Source of the DNA: Microbacterium hydrothermale
GTDB taxonomy: Bacteria > Actinomycetota > Actinomycetes > Actinomycetales > Microbacteriaceae
Direction: 5' to 3'
Assembly (NCBI RefSeq): GCF_004854025.1
Contig: NZ_STGM01000007.1
Location: 62,001 to 126,000, forward strand
Length of the DNA stretch: 64,000 bases
The notes under the pieces are model-generated. The model saw only the letters and a list, made by a program, of their open reading frames with translations, did not search any database and was not told the DNA's origin. The translations under genes were made by a program, and so were the position numbers. Every line of letters begins with the position of its first letter. Position 1 is the stretch's first letter. Below, one piece after another: positions 28,556 through 36,558 of the stretch.

Positions 28556-29635
28556 GTGACGACCTCCCCGGAACCGATCGAAGCTGTTTCCCAGCGACTC
28601 GACAAGTTCCTCTCCGAACAGCTATCGTACGCCTCCGCGCTGGGTCCCGAGGCCGAAGAATTCACCCGCGCCGGAGCCTCCGCCCTCCGGGGCGGCAAGC
28701 GCCTCCGCGCGCGGTTCTGCCTCACCGGATGGCACGCCGTCGCGGGCGGTGAGACCCGCTTCGACGACGCGGCGCTGACGGTGGCGACGGCGCTCGAGGT
28801 CTTCCACGCCGCCGCTCTCGTCCACGACGATCTCGTGGACAATTCCGACACCCGGCGCGGGCAGCCGTCCGCCCACCGGGCGCTGCAGAGCAGCCACCGC
28901 GACGCCGGATGGACCGGCGACTCCGACGCGTTCGGACGCTCGGGCGCGATCCTGCTCGGAGACCTGCTCGTCGCCTGGAGCGACGATCTCCTCGAGGAGG
29001 GTCTCACCGACTCCCCCACCGCCGCCGCGACGCGACGCGCGTACGCGCAGATGCGTCGCGACGTCACGATCGGGCAGTTCCTCGACGTGGCCGAGGAGTC
29101 GGCCTACACCGTCTACCCCGACGAGACGCACGCCGACCGCGCCCTGCGGGTGGCCTCCTACAAGTCGGCGCGCTACAGCATCCAGCAGCCCCTGCAGATC
29201 GGCGCGGCTCTCGCGGGAGCGGATGCCGCGCAGCTCGACGCCCTCGGGCGCTTCGGCCACGATGTGGGGATGGCGTTCCAGCTCCGCGACGACGTGCTCG
29301 GGGTGTTCGGCGACACCGCCGAGACCGGGAAGCCCGTCGGCGACGACCTGCGCGAGGGCAAGCGCACCGTGCTCGTCGCCTACGCGCGCGAGCAGCTGTC
29401 GCCGGAGGACCGTCGACGCGTCGACGAACGACTCGGCGATCCGGCGCTGGACACGGAGCAGATCGGCATCCTGCAGCGCACCATCGTCGACACCGGCGCC
29501 CTCCGGCGCACGGAGGAGCTGATCGCGGACTACGCCCGCCGTGCCGACGAGGCGCTCGCGGACGCTCCCCTCGGAGCCTCGGCGGTCGCCGAGCTGCGCG
29601 AGCTCGCGCGGGCCGCGACGCAGCGCACCGCCTGA
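28556..29635 (+). CDS. Polyprenyl diphosphate synthase (IdsB/GrcC-like)
   Basis: 359-residue trans-isoprenyl diphosphate synthase. First Asp-rich motif HDDLVDN (about 91-97) and second LRDDVLGVFGD (about 243) are intact, as is GGKRLRARFCL for substrate phosphate binding. It condenses IPP with allylic diphosphates; product chain length cannot be set by eye. GTG start at 28556. Its place next to the Rv2175c-like gene and PknL mirrors mycobacterial Rv2173 (idsB). Confidence 0.9.
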   Translation: MTTSPEPIEAVSQRLDKFLSEQLSYASALGPEAEEFTRAGASALRGGKRLRARFCLTGWHAVAGGETRFDDAALTVATALEVFHAAALVHDDLVDNSDTRRGQPSAHRALQSSHRDAGWTGDSDAFGRSGAILLGDLLVAWSDDLLEEGLTDSPTAAATRRAYAQMRRDVTIGQFLDVAEESAYTVYPDETHADRALRVASYKSARYSIQQPLQIGAALAGADAAQLDALGRFGHDVGMAFQLRDDVLGVFGDTAETGKPVGDDLREGKRTVLVAYAREQLSPEDRRRVDERLGDPALDTEQIGILQRTIVDTGALRRTEELIADYARRADEALADAPLGASAVAELRELARAATQRTA

Positions 29636-29695
29636 GCGACCGCCCGCCCGGCCTCCCGGTCACGGGAAGCGGCGGTGCGCTGACGCCGCGAGGGC

Positions 29696-30040
29696 TCAGG
29701 CCAGGGTCGCCGCGACGCGGCGCACCTCGCTCTTGCGGCCGGCAAGGAGCGCCTCGATCGGAGCGACGCCGATGGTGTCCTCGGGGGTGAGGAGCCAGTC
29801 GATCGTCTCGTCGGGGTCGAAGCCCGCGTCGTGCAGCACGATGATCGTGCCGCGCAGCGCCGGCAGCGGCCGCCCCTCGGCGAGGAAGACCGCGGGGACC
29901 TTGAACACGCCGTCGCGGCGCGAGCCCACGAGGTAGTTCTCGTCGATGAGGCGGCGCACGCGCCCGAGGGGCTCGTCGAGGAGCTCCACCAGATCGGGGA
30001 TCGTCAGCCAGTCGGTCTCGTAACGGGTCGTGTCGGTCAC
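29696..30040 (-). CDS. Rv2175c-like DNA-binding protein
   Basis: 114 residues. A winged-helix/MerR-like N-terminus (DWLTIPDLVELLDEPLGRVR) and the distinctive tail GFDPDETIDWLLTPEDTIGV match the Rv2175c family. In Mycobacterium tuberculosis that protein is a DNA-binding substrate of the kinase PknL encoded next door. Here the PknL-like kinase lies 1.2 kb away, with a LysM gene between. The N-terminal Thr-rich start (MTDTTRYETDW) offers possible phosphorylation sites, which is inference. Confidence 0.88.
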   Translation of the reverse strand: MTDTTRYETDWLTIPDLVELLDEPLGRVRRLIDENYLVGSRRDGVFKVPAVFLAEGRPLPALRGTIIVLHDAGFDPDETIDWLLTPEDTIGVAPIEALLAGRKSEVRRVAATLA

Positions 30041-30101
30041 GAAGCCATGATCTCATCCGCCGGCCCGCCGCCCTCGCCGCGGAAGGGTTTCACTCGCGTT
30101 T

Positions 30102-30138
30102 TCACATCCGTCACATCCGCCTCATACGTTGACATCCG
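30102..30138 (+). promoter_or_regulatory. Direct repeats TCACATCCG upstream of LysM gene
   Basis: TCACATCCG occurs back-to-back at 30102-30110 and 30111-30119, with a related GACATCCG at 30131-30138. The third overlaps a TTGACA-like -35 at 30129-30134; a weak CACGGT lies 17 bases further at 30152. The block sits in the 149-base gap between two divergent genes. A regulator site is plausible (MtrA-type direct repeats govern cell-wall hydrolases in actinobacteria), but the match is only by resemblance. Confidence 0.4.
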
Positions 30139-30189
30139 TCACCCCGCGTGTCACGGTGTCGGGCAGTCGGAAGAACGGAATCCCCCACC

Positions 30190-31215
30190 ATGAGACGACT
30201 CACGCTGTCCCCCCTGCCCGCGCGCCGCTCGAGCGCCTGGCCCGCCGCGGCGGTCTGGCCGGCCGCCGTCGCCGGCACCATCGCCCTGTCGCTGACGGGC
30301 GAGAGCGCCGCGCACGCCGCTCCCCCCGCCCCCGCCCTGACGGTGACCCCGCCCGTGCCGCGCACGGTCGGCGCTCCGATCGCGGTCACGAAGGCCGTCG
30401 CGACCGCGGTGACCGCCTCGACCTACACCGTGCAGCCGGGAGACACGGTGTGGGCCATCGCCCGCGCGCGCGGGCTCGATCCCGCCGCCGTCGCCGCGGC
30501 GAACGGCCTCGGCGCCGACGCGATGATCCGCCCCGGGCAGGTGCTCGCCCTCACCGCCGCGGCCGCCGCCCCGACCGCCCCGGCGCCGGCACCCGCCCCG
30601 GCCCCCGCGACGACGACGCACGAGGTGCGACCCGGAGACACCGTCTCGGCGATCGCGCGGGCGAACGGGGTGTCGCTCGACGCGGTGCTCTCGGCCAACG
30701 GCCTCACGCGCGCGTCGATCATCTACCCCGGCGACATCCTGCGGATCCCCTCCGGCACCGACTCGGGCGCGCCCGCGCCCGCTGCCCTCCCGGCGCCCAC
30801 CGCCCCCGGTCTCGATGCCGAGCAGAGCGAGAACGCGCGCCTGATCATCCGCGTCGGACGAGAGCTCGGCGTCTCCGATCGCGGCATCCTGATCGCCCTC
30901 GGCACCGCGATGCAGGAATCGTGGCTGCGCAACCTCGACTGGGGCGATCGCGACTCGCTCGGGCTCTTCCAGCAGCGCCCGAGCGCCGGATGGGGCACGC
31001 CCGAGCAGATCCGCGACCCCGAACGCTCCACCCGGGTGTTCTACGGCGGAGCGGGCGACCCCAACGGAGCCGCGACCCGCGGCCTGCTCGACATCCCCGG
31101 CTGGGAGACGCTGGCCTACGCCGACGCGGCGCAGGCGGTGCAGATCTCCGCCTATCCCGACCGCTACGCGCAGTGGGAGCAGCCGGCGACCACGTGGCTC
31201 GCGGTTCTCGGCTGA
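30190..31215 (+). CDS. Secreted LysM-domain cell-wall protein with lysozyme-like C-terminus
   Basis: 341 residues. Signal-peptide-like N-terminus (WPAAAVWPAAVAGTIALSL... ending AHAAPPAP). LysM domain 1 near 76-120 (TYTVQPGDTVWAIARA), LysM domain 2 near 143-186 (HEVRPGDTVSAIARA), then a C-terminal ~130-residue domain (IALGTAMQESWLRNL; DSLGLFQQRPSAGWG) resembling transglycosylase-like modules of actinobacteria; Glu243 is the candidate catalytic residue. It should bind and perhaps cut peptidoglycan outside the cell. It is placed just before the PASTA kinase, which senses the same polymer. Confidence 0.82.
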   Translation: MRRLTLSPLPARRSSAWPAAAVWPAAVAGTIALSLTGESAAHAAPPAPALTVTPPVPRTVGAPIAVTKAVATAVTASTYTVQPGDTVWAIARARGLDPAAVAAANGLGADAMIRPGQVLALTAAAAAPTAPAPAPAPAPATTTHEVRPGDTVSAIARANGVSLDAVLSANGLTRASIIYPGDILRIPSGTDSGAPAPAALPAPTAPGLDAEQSENARLIIRVGRELGVSDRGILIALGTAMQESWLRNLDWGDRDSLGLFQQRPSAGWGTPEQIRDPERSTRVFYGGAGDPNGAATRGLLDIPGWETLAYADAAQAVQISAYPDRYAQWEQPATTWLAVLG

Positions 31216-31275
31216 AGCCCGGTTGGCGGTGAGCCGTTGCCCGGGCTCACAGGGGGCCGTCCGTAGACTCGACAC

Positions 31276-33228
31276 GTGAGCACGAGTCAGCAGGCAGACC
31301 CGCTGATCGGCCGTCTCGTCGACGGCCGGTACCGGGTGCGCGCGCGCATCGCGCGCGGCGGCATGGCGACCGTGTACGTCGCGACCGACCTGCGCCTCGA
31401 GCGTCGTGTCGCGCTCAAGGTCATGCACGGCCACCTCAGCGACGACACCGTGTTCCAGAGCCGGTTCATCCAGGAGGCCCGCTCGGCCGCCCGTCTGAGC
31501 GACCCGCACGTGGTCAACGTGTTCGACCAGGGCCAGGACGGCGAGATGGCCTACCTGGTGATGGAGTACCTCCCCGGGATCACGCTGCGCGAGCTGCTCC
31601 GCGAACACCGGCGGCTCACCGTCGACCAGACGCTGACGATCATGGATGCCATCCTCTCGGGCCTCGCCGCGGCCCACCGGGCGGGCATCGTCCACCGCGA
31701 CGTCAAGCCCGAGAACGTCCTGCTCGCGGAAGACGGCCGCATCAAGATCGGCGACTTCGGCCTCGCCCGCGCGACGACCGCCAACACCGCCAGCGGCGCC
31801 CAGCTCATGGGCACCATCGCCTACCTCGCACCCGAGCTGGTCACGCGCGGCACCGCCGATGCCCGCAGCGACATCTACTCGCTCGGCATCATGCTCTACG
31901 AGATGCTCGCGGGAGAGCAGCCCTACAAGGGCGAGCAGCCGATGCAGATCGCCTACCAGCACGCCACCGACTCCGTCCCGCGCCCGAGCGCGAAGAACCC
32001 GTCGGTCCCCGAGCAGCTCGACGAGCTGGTGCTGTGGGCCACCGAGCGCGAGCCCGATGACCGGCCGGTCGACGCGGCCGCGATGCTCGAGCGCCTCCGC
32101 GCCGTCGAGAAGGACCTCGGTCTCGCCCCCCAGGTCGCCCGCGCGGTGTCGGTGGGCACGGCGGGCTCCGCCTCCCCCGCGGAGTCGCGCGAGCTCACGA
32201 AGGTCCTCCCGCAGACCGCGGCGGTGCCGTCGGCGACGGTCGACGAACCCGACAACGCCGCGCGCCTGCGCGCCCGCACCCGCCGCCGGACGGCGCGCGG
32301 CGCATGGATCCTCGTCATCGTGCTGCTGCTGGCCGGCGGCGCCGGATTCACCGGATGGTATTTCGGATCGGGACCGGGCTCGCTCGTGGCCGTCCCCGAC
32401 GTCTCGAACCGCAGCTTCGACGAGGCGCAGGCGCTCCTCGTGCAGGAGCAGCTGCAGGCCCAGCGCCAGGACGTCACCGACCGCGACATCCCCGCGGGGA
32501 CGACGGTGGGTTCCGACCCCGCACCCGGCGAACGCCTCGACAAGAACACGGTGGTGACCGTGCTGGTCTCGGTCGGACCGGCCACCCACGACATCCCGGC
32601 CCTCGGCGGGCGCTCCGCCGACGATGTCCGCAACGTCCTGCAGGCCGCGTACGTCGGCGTCGGCGACGACCCCGAGCGGCAGTTCACCGACGCCGCCGAC
32701 GGCACGGTCCTGGCCGCCTCGATCATCCCGCGCGCGGGCGGCGACGCCTTCGCCTGCACCGACGGGTGCACCGTCTACGAGGGCGATGCGGCGACGCTCG
32801 TCGTCTCCCTCGGCCCGATCCCCGACGTCACGGGAGAGTCGCAGTCGGCCGCCGAGCGCGCCCTCGACGGCGCGGGCCTGAAGACCTCCGTGTCCGAGGA
32901 GTACAGCAACAGCGTGGCATCCGGTGTCGTGATCGGCATCGGCGACCGCGACGGAGGCGGCAACTGGCGCCCCGGCGACACGGTCCCCCTGCGCGTGTCG
33001 ATCGGCCCCAAGCCCGTCGAGATCCCCGGCAACATCATCGGCATGTCGATCCGCGACGCGGTCGCGGCCCTCGACGCCCTGGGCTTCGAGGTCAACGCCG
33101 GCATCGACGACGGCACGCTGCCCCTCGGCTTCAAGTACTGGGACATCTACAAGGTCCGCGCGACCAACCCCAAGGCCGGGACGACCGCCCCGCAGGGCTC
33201 GACGATCACGCTGACGCCGACGCTGTAG
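31276..33228 (+). CDS. PknL-like serine/threonine kinase with PASTA domains
   Basis: 650 residues, GTG start. Kinase domain about 14-275 with GGMATVY, ALKVM, HRDVKPEN (catalytic Asp near 142) and DFGLAR; a juxtamembrane Ala/Thr/Arg region; one membrane segment near 342-364 (AWILVIVLLLAGGAGFTG); then four external PASTA repeats (starting around VPDVSNRSFDEA, IPALGGRSADDV, IPDVTGESQSAA and IPGNIIGMSIRDA). PASTA domains bind muropeptides or lipid II, so it probably signals wall status. The second PASTA repeat carries two Cys (FACTDGC), unusual for the domain. Synteny with Rv2175c-like and class II aroG genes supports orthology to PknL. Confidence 0.92.
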   Translation: MSTSQQADPLIGRLVDGRYRVRARIARGGMATVYVATDLRLERRVALKVMHGHLSDDTVFQSRFIQEARSAARLSDPHVVNVFDQGQDGEMAYLVMEYLPGITLRELLREHRRLTVDQTLTIMDAILSGLAAAHRAGIVHRDVKPENVLLAEDGRIKIGDFGLARATTANTASGAQLMGTIAYLAPELVTRGTADARSDIYSLGIMLYEMLAGEQPYKGEQPMQIAYQHATDSVPRPSAKNPSVPEQLDELVLWATEREPDDRPVDAAAMLERLRAVEKDLGLAPQVARAVSVGTAGSASPAESRELTKVLPQTAAVPSATVDEPDNAARLRARTRRRTARGAWILVIVLLLAGGAGFTGWYFGSGPGSLVAVPDVSNRSFDEAQALLVQEQLQAQRQDVTDRDIPAGTTVGSDPAPGERLDKNTVVTVLVSVGPATHDIPALGGRSADDVRNVLQAAYVGVGDDPERQFTDAADGTVLAASIIPRAGGDAFACTDGCTVYEGDAATLVVSLGPIPDVTGESQSAAERALDGAGLKTSVSEEYSNSVASGVVIGIGDRDGGGNWRPGDTVPLRVSIGPKPVEIPGNIIGMSIRDAVAALDALGFEVNAGIDDGTLPLGFKYWDIYKVRATNPKAGTTAPQGSTITLTPTL

Positions 33229-33358
33229 ACCGGCCGGCGACGTTTGCGACGGGGGCGCGGCCGGCGGCCCACGGAGCCGGCAGCGCCTTGCGGCACCTGT
33301 GCCCCCGCTTACGCCGGGGCCGCGGCATCCGCCCCCGTATCCGGCATCCGGAGACGAC

Positions 33359-33389
33359 GATGCCCCCGACCGCACGGGTCGGGGGCATC
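33359..33389. terminator. Bidirectional terminator between pknL-like gene and aroG
   Basis: 13-bp perfect stem (33359-33371 with 33377-33389), 5-base loop, between convergent genes and 19 bases from the aroG stop. Confidence 0.75.
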
Positions 33390-33407
33390 TCGCAGGCGGG
33401 ACGCGGG

Positions 33408-34745
33408 TCAGCGCTTCTCGAGCTCCTCGGCCACGAGGAACGCCAGCTCCAGGCTCTGCCGGTGGTTCAGGCGCGGGTCGCACAGGCTCTCGTAGCGCGT
33501 CGCGAGGGTCGCCTCGTCGATCTGCTCCGAGCCGCCCAGGCACTCGGTGACGTCGTCGCCGGTGAGCTCGACGTGGATGCCGCCGGGGTGCGTGCCCACC
33601 GAACGGTGAGCCTCGAAGAACCCGCGCACCTCGTCGACCACGTCGTCGAAACGGCGCGTCTTGTACCCCGTGGGCGTGGTGATGCCGTTGCCGTGCATCG
33701 GATCGGTGACCCACAGCGGGGTGGCGCCGGAGTCGCGCACGGCCTCGAGCAGCGGCGGCAGGGCGTCGCGGATCTTGCCCGCGCCCATGCGCGTGATGAA
33801 CGTCAAACGGCCGGGCTCGCGCTCGGGGTCGAGCTTGTCGATGAGCGCGAGAGCCGTCTCGGGCGTCGTCGTGGGACCGAGCTTGACGCCGATGGGGTTG
33901 CGGATCTTCGAGAAGTAGTCGACGTGCGCGCCGTCGAGCTCGCGCGTGCGCTCACCGATCCACTGGAAGTGCGACGAGGTGTTGTAGGGCAGACCCGTGC
34001 GCGAGTCGATGCGGGTCATGGGGCGCTCGTAGTCCATGAGCAGACCCTCGTGACCGGTGTAGAACTCCACGCGCGTGAGCTCGTCGAAGTCGGCGCCCGC
34101 GGCCTCCATGAACTTGATCGCGCGGTCGATCTCGGTCGCCATGCTCTCGTAGGCCTGGTTCGCGGGGGTCGAGGCGAAGCCCTTGTTCCAGCTGTGCACC
34201 TCGCGCAGGTCGGCGAAGCCGCCCTGCGTGAACGCGCGGATGAGGTTCAGCGTCGAGGCGGCCGTGTGGTAGCCCTTCAGCAGACGCGCCGGGTCGGCCT
34301 TGCGCGACTCCTCGGTGAAGTCGTACCCGTTGACGATGTCGCCGCGGTAGGCGGGAAGCGTCACGTCGCCGCGGGTCTCGGTGTCGCTCGAGCGCGGCTT
34401 GGCGAACTGCCCCGCCATGCGGCCCATCTTCACCACCGGCATCGACGCGCCGTAGGTGAGGACGACGGCCATCTGGAGCACGGTCTTGATGCGGTTGCGG
34501 ATCTGCTCGGCGGTCGCACCGGCGAACGTCTCGGCGCAGTCACCGCCCTGGAGCAGGAACGCCTGGCCGGCGGCGGCACGAGCGAGACGATCGCGCAGGA
34601 TGTCGACCTCGCCGGCGAAGACCAGCGGCGGGAGGGTCGCCAGCTCTGCGGATGCCGCGGCCACCGCGCCCTCGTCATACCACTGCGGCTGCTGCTTGAT
34701 GGGCAGGGAACGCCAGTGGTCGAGGTCGTGGAGCTGCTGATTCAC
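33408..34745 (-). CDS. aroG: Class II DAHP synthase
   Basis: 445 residues, plant-like class II 3-deoxy-7-phosphoheptulonate synthase, the first step of the shikimate pathway (PEP plus erythrose 4-phosphate). Hallmarks: LLQGGDCAETF, YRGDIVNGYDF, WIGERTRELDGAHVDYFS, RMGAGKIRD, WVTDPMHGNG and HVELTGDDVTECLGG. GTG start at 34745. Corresponds in place to Rv2178c beside pknL. Feedback control by aromatic amino acids is usual for the family. Confidence 0.96.
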   Translation of the reverse strand: MNQQLHDLDHWRSLPIKQQPQWYDEGAVAAASAELATLPPLVFAGEVDILRDRLARAAAGQAFLLQGGDCAETFAGATAEQIRNRIKTVLQMAVVLTYGASMPVVKMGRMAGQFAKPRSSDTETRGDVTLPAYRGDIVNGYDFTEESRKADPARLLKGYHTAASTLNLIRAFTQGGFADLREVHSWNKGFASTPANQAYESMATEIDRAIKFMEAAGADFDELTRVEFYTGHEGLLMDYERPMTRIDSRTGLPYNTSSHFQWIGERTRELDGAHVDYFSKIRNPIGVKLGPTTTPETALALIDKLDPEREPGRLTFITRMGAGKIRDALPPLLEAVRDSGATPLWVTDPMHGNGITTPTGYKTRRFDDVVDEVRGFFEAHRSVGTHPGGIHVELTGDDVTECLGGSEQIDEATLATRYESLCDPRLNHRQSLELAFLVAEELEKR

Positions 34746-34754
34746 CCCTGAAGT

Positions 34755-35468
34755 CTAGTGGCGCGACGACGGCGCCTTCGCCGCCTGCGCGGTGGCCAGA
34801 CGGTCCTTCACGGTGGAGGCGTAGACGTCCTCGTAGCGCTGCTCGCCGAGGCGCTGCAGAGCGACCATGATCTCGTCGGTGACCGAGCGCAGGACGTATC
34901 GATCGCCCTCCATGCCCTCGAACCGCGAGAAGTCCAGCGGCTCGCCGATGACGATGCCCACCCGACCCACGCGCGGGAGGCGCTGGCCGATCGGCATCAC
35001 GGCGCCGGTGTCGACCATGACGACGGGGACGACCGGAACACGGGCCTCGAGCGCCATGCGGGCGATGCCGGTGCGCCCGCGGTACAGGGTGCCGTCGGGG
35101 CTGCGGGTGCCCTCGGGGTAGATCCCGAGCAGTTCGCCGCGACCGAGCACGCCCAGCCCCGTGTTCAGCGACGCCTCCGAGGCCTTGCCCCCGGAGCGGT
35201 CGATCGGCAGCTGGCCGGTCGCCTGGAAGAACATCCGGGTGGCCCAGCCCTTGAGACCCTTGCCGGTGAAGTAGTCGCTCTTGGCGAGGAACGCCATGCG
35301 GCGATCGATCATGAGTGGGAGGAAGATCGAGTCCGAGAACGAGAGGTGGTTGCTGGCGAGGATCGCCGCCCCCTCCGCGGGGATGTTGCGCCGGCCCACC
35401 ATCCACGGGCGGAACACGGCCTTGATGACCGGTCCGATGACCACGTATTTCATGAGCCAGTAGAACAT
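34755..35468 (-). CDS. 1-acyl-sn-glycerol-3-phosphate acyltransferase (PlsC family)
   Basis: 237-residue membrane-bound acyltransferase. NHLSFSD (the HX4D catalytic motif), FLAKSDYF, and YPEGTRS are present; the N-terminus is hydrophobic (YWLMKYVVIGPVIKAVF). It esterifies lysophosphatidate or a related acceptor in phospholipid or glycolipid synthesis. Two bases after the glucokinase stop, so likely cotranscribed. It resembles the Rv2182c position in mycobacteria. Confidence 0.9.
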   Translation of the reverse strand: MFYWLMKYVVIGPVIKAVFRPWMVGRRNIPAEGAAILASNHLSFSDSIFLPLMIDRRMAFLAKSDYFTGKGLKGWATRMFFQATGQLPIDRSGGKASEASLNTGLGVLGRGELLGIYPEGTRSPDGTLYRGRTGIARMALEARVPVVPVVMVDTGAVMPIGQRLPRVGRVGIVIGEPLDFSRFEGMEGDRYVLRSVTDEIMVALQRLGEQRYEDVYASTVKDRLATAQAAKAPSSRH

Positions 35469-35470
35469 CG

Positions 35471-36406
35471 TCAGCGCTCCTTCCCGGCGAGGTCGGCGAC
35501 CCCGATGAGACCGGCGTCGTTGCCCAGGCGCGCGATCGCGAAGTCCGCGACCGGACGTTCACCGTACCCCGGCAGCGAGGTCTCGTACGCGAGCTTCACC
35601 GGCTCGAGCAGATCGGCGCCCAGTTGCGCCACTCCCCCGCCGATCACGAAGACCTCGGGGTCGAGCACGGCCTGGAACCCGCCGCACGCCTCGCCGAGAG
35701 CAGTCGCGACGCGGCGCAGGGCCTCGATCGCGCCGGGGTCGCCGGCGAGCACGAGCCGCGACACCGCGGGCCCGGGGATGGCGCCCTTCTCGGCGCGCAC
35801 CGCCGCCAGCGCCGCGCCGATGCCGCCCTCGTCGGCGATCGTGTTCGCCTCGCGCTGCAGCGCGCGTCCCGAGGCGTACTGCTCGAGGCATCCGTTCTGA
35901 CCGCACCCGCAGGGGTGGCCGCCGCGCACGAAGCGCATGTGCCCGAGCTCGGCGCCGATGCCGTGACCCCCGCGGAACAGCTCGCCGTCGGTGACGACGG
36001 CGCCGCCGACGCCGGTGCCCATCGTCAGCATGACCATGTCGCGCACGCCCCGGCCGGCACCGAAGCGGTACTCGCCCCACCCGGCGGCGTTCGCGTCGTT
36101 CTCGATCGTGACAGGGGCGTCGAGGCGCTGCTCGAGGCGCGCGCGAAGCGGCTCGTCGCGCCAGTCGATGTTGGGCGCGTAGATCACCGTGCTGCGGTCG
36201 CGGCTGATGAAGCCGGCCGCGGCGACGCCGATGGCGTGCACCTCGTGCGCGCGGCGCAGGTGGTCGGCCATGTCGACCACCGCATCCACCAGGGCCGCGG
36301 GATCGATGGGGGTGTCGACCCGGAGCTTCTCGATGATGGTGCCGTCGTCGTCGACGACGCCGCCCGCGATCTTCGTTCCCCCGATGTCGATGCCGACGTT
36401 GCGCAC
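35471..36406 (-). CDS. ROK family glucokinase
   Basis: 311 residues. ATP site DIGGTKIAGGVVDDDG at the N-terminus, and the ROK zinc motif HPCGCGQNGCLEQYASG. It phosphorylates glucose or a related hexose. GTG at 36406 is chosen for the AAGGGAG ribosome site and because the ATP-binding strand starts there. Divergent from the acyl-CoA ligase. Confidence 0.92.
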   Translation of the reverse strand: MRNVGIDIGGTKIAGGVVDDDGTIIEKLRVDTPIDPAALVDAVVDMADHLRRAHEVHAIGVAAAGFISRDRSTVIYAPNIDWRDEPLRARLEQRLDAPVTIENDANAAGWGEYRFGAGRGVRDMVMLTMGTGVGGAVVTDGELFRGGHGIGAELGHMRFVRGGHPCGCGQNGCLEQYASGRALQREANTIADEGGIGAALAAVRAEKGAIPGPAVSRLVLAGDPGAIEALRRVATALGEACGGFQAVLDPEVFVIGGGVAQLGADLLEPVKLAYETSLPGYGERPVADFAIARLGNDAGLIGVADLAGKER

Positions 36407-36558
36407 CGTGCTCCCTTCCGGGCCGACCGAGAGGGTGGCCCGGAGAAGTCTAGCCATGCCGCGCGGCGCGCGAACGACGGGCGGCTCCGAGGCCGCGGGA
36501 GCCGTGCCGATAGACTGATGGACCGCTCGACGTTCTTTCCGGTGCCAAAGGAGTTACC

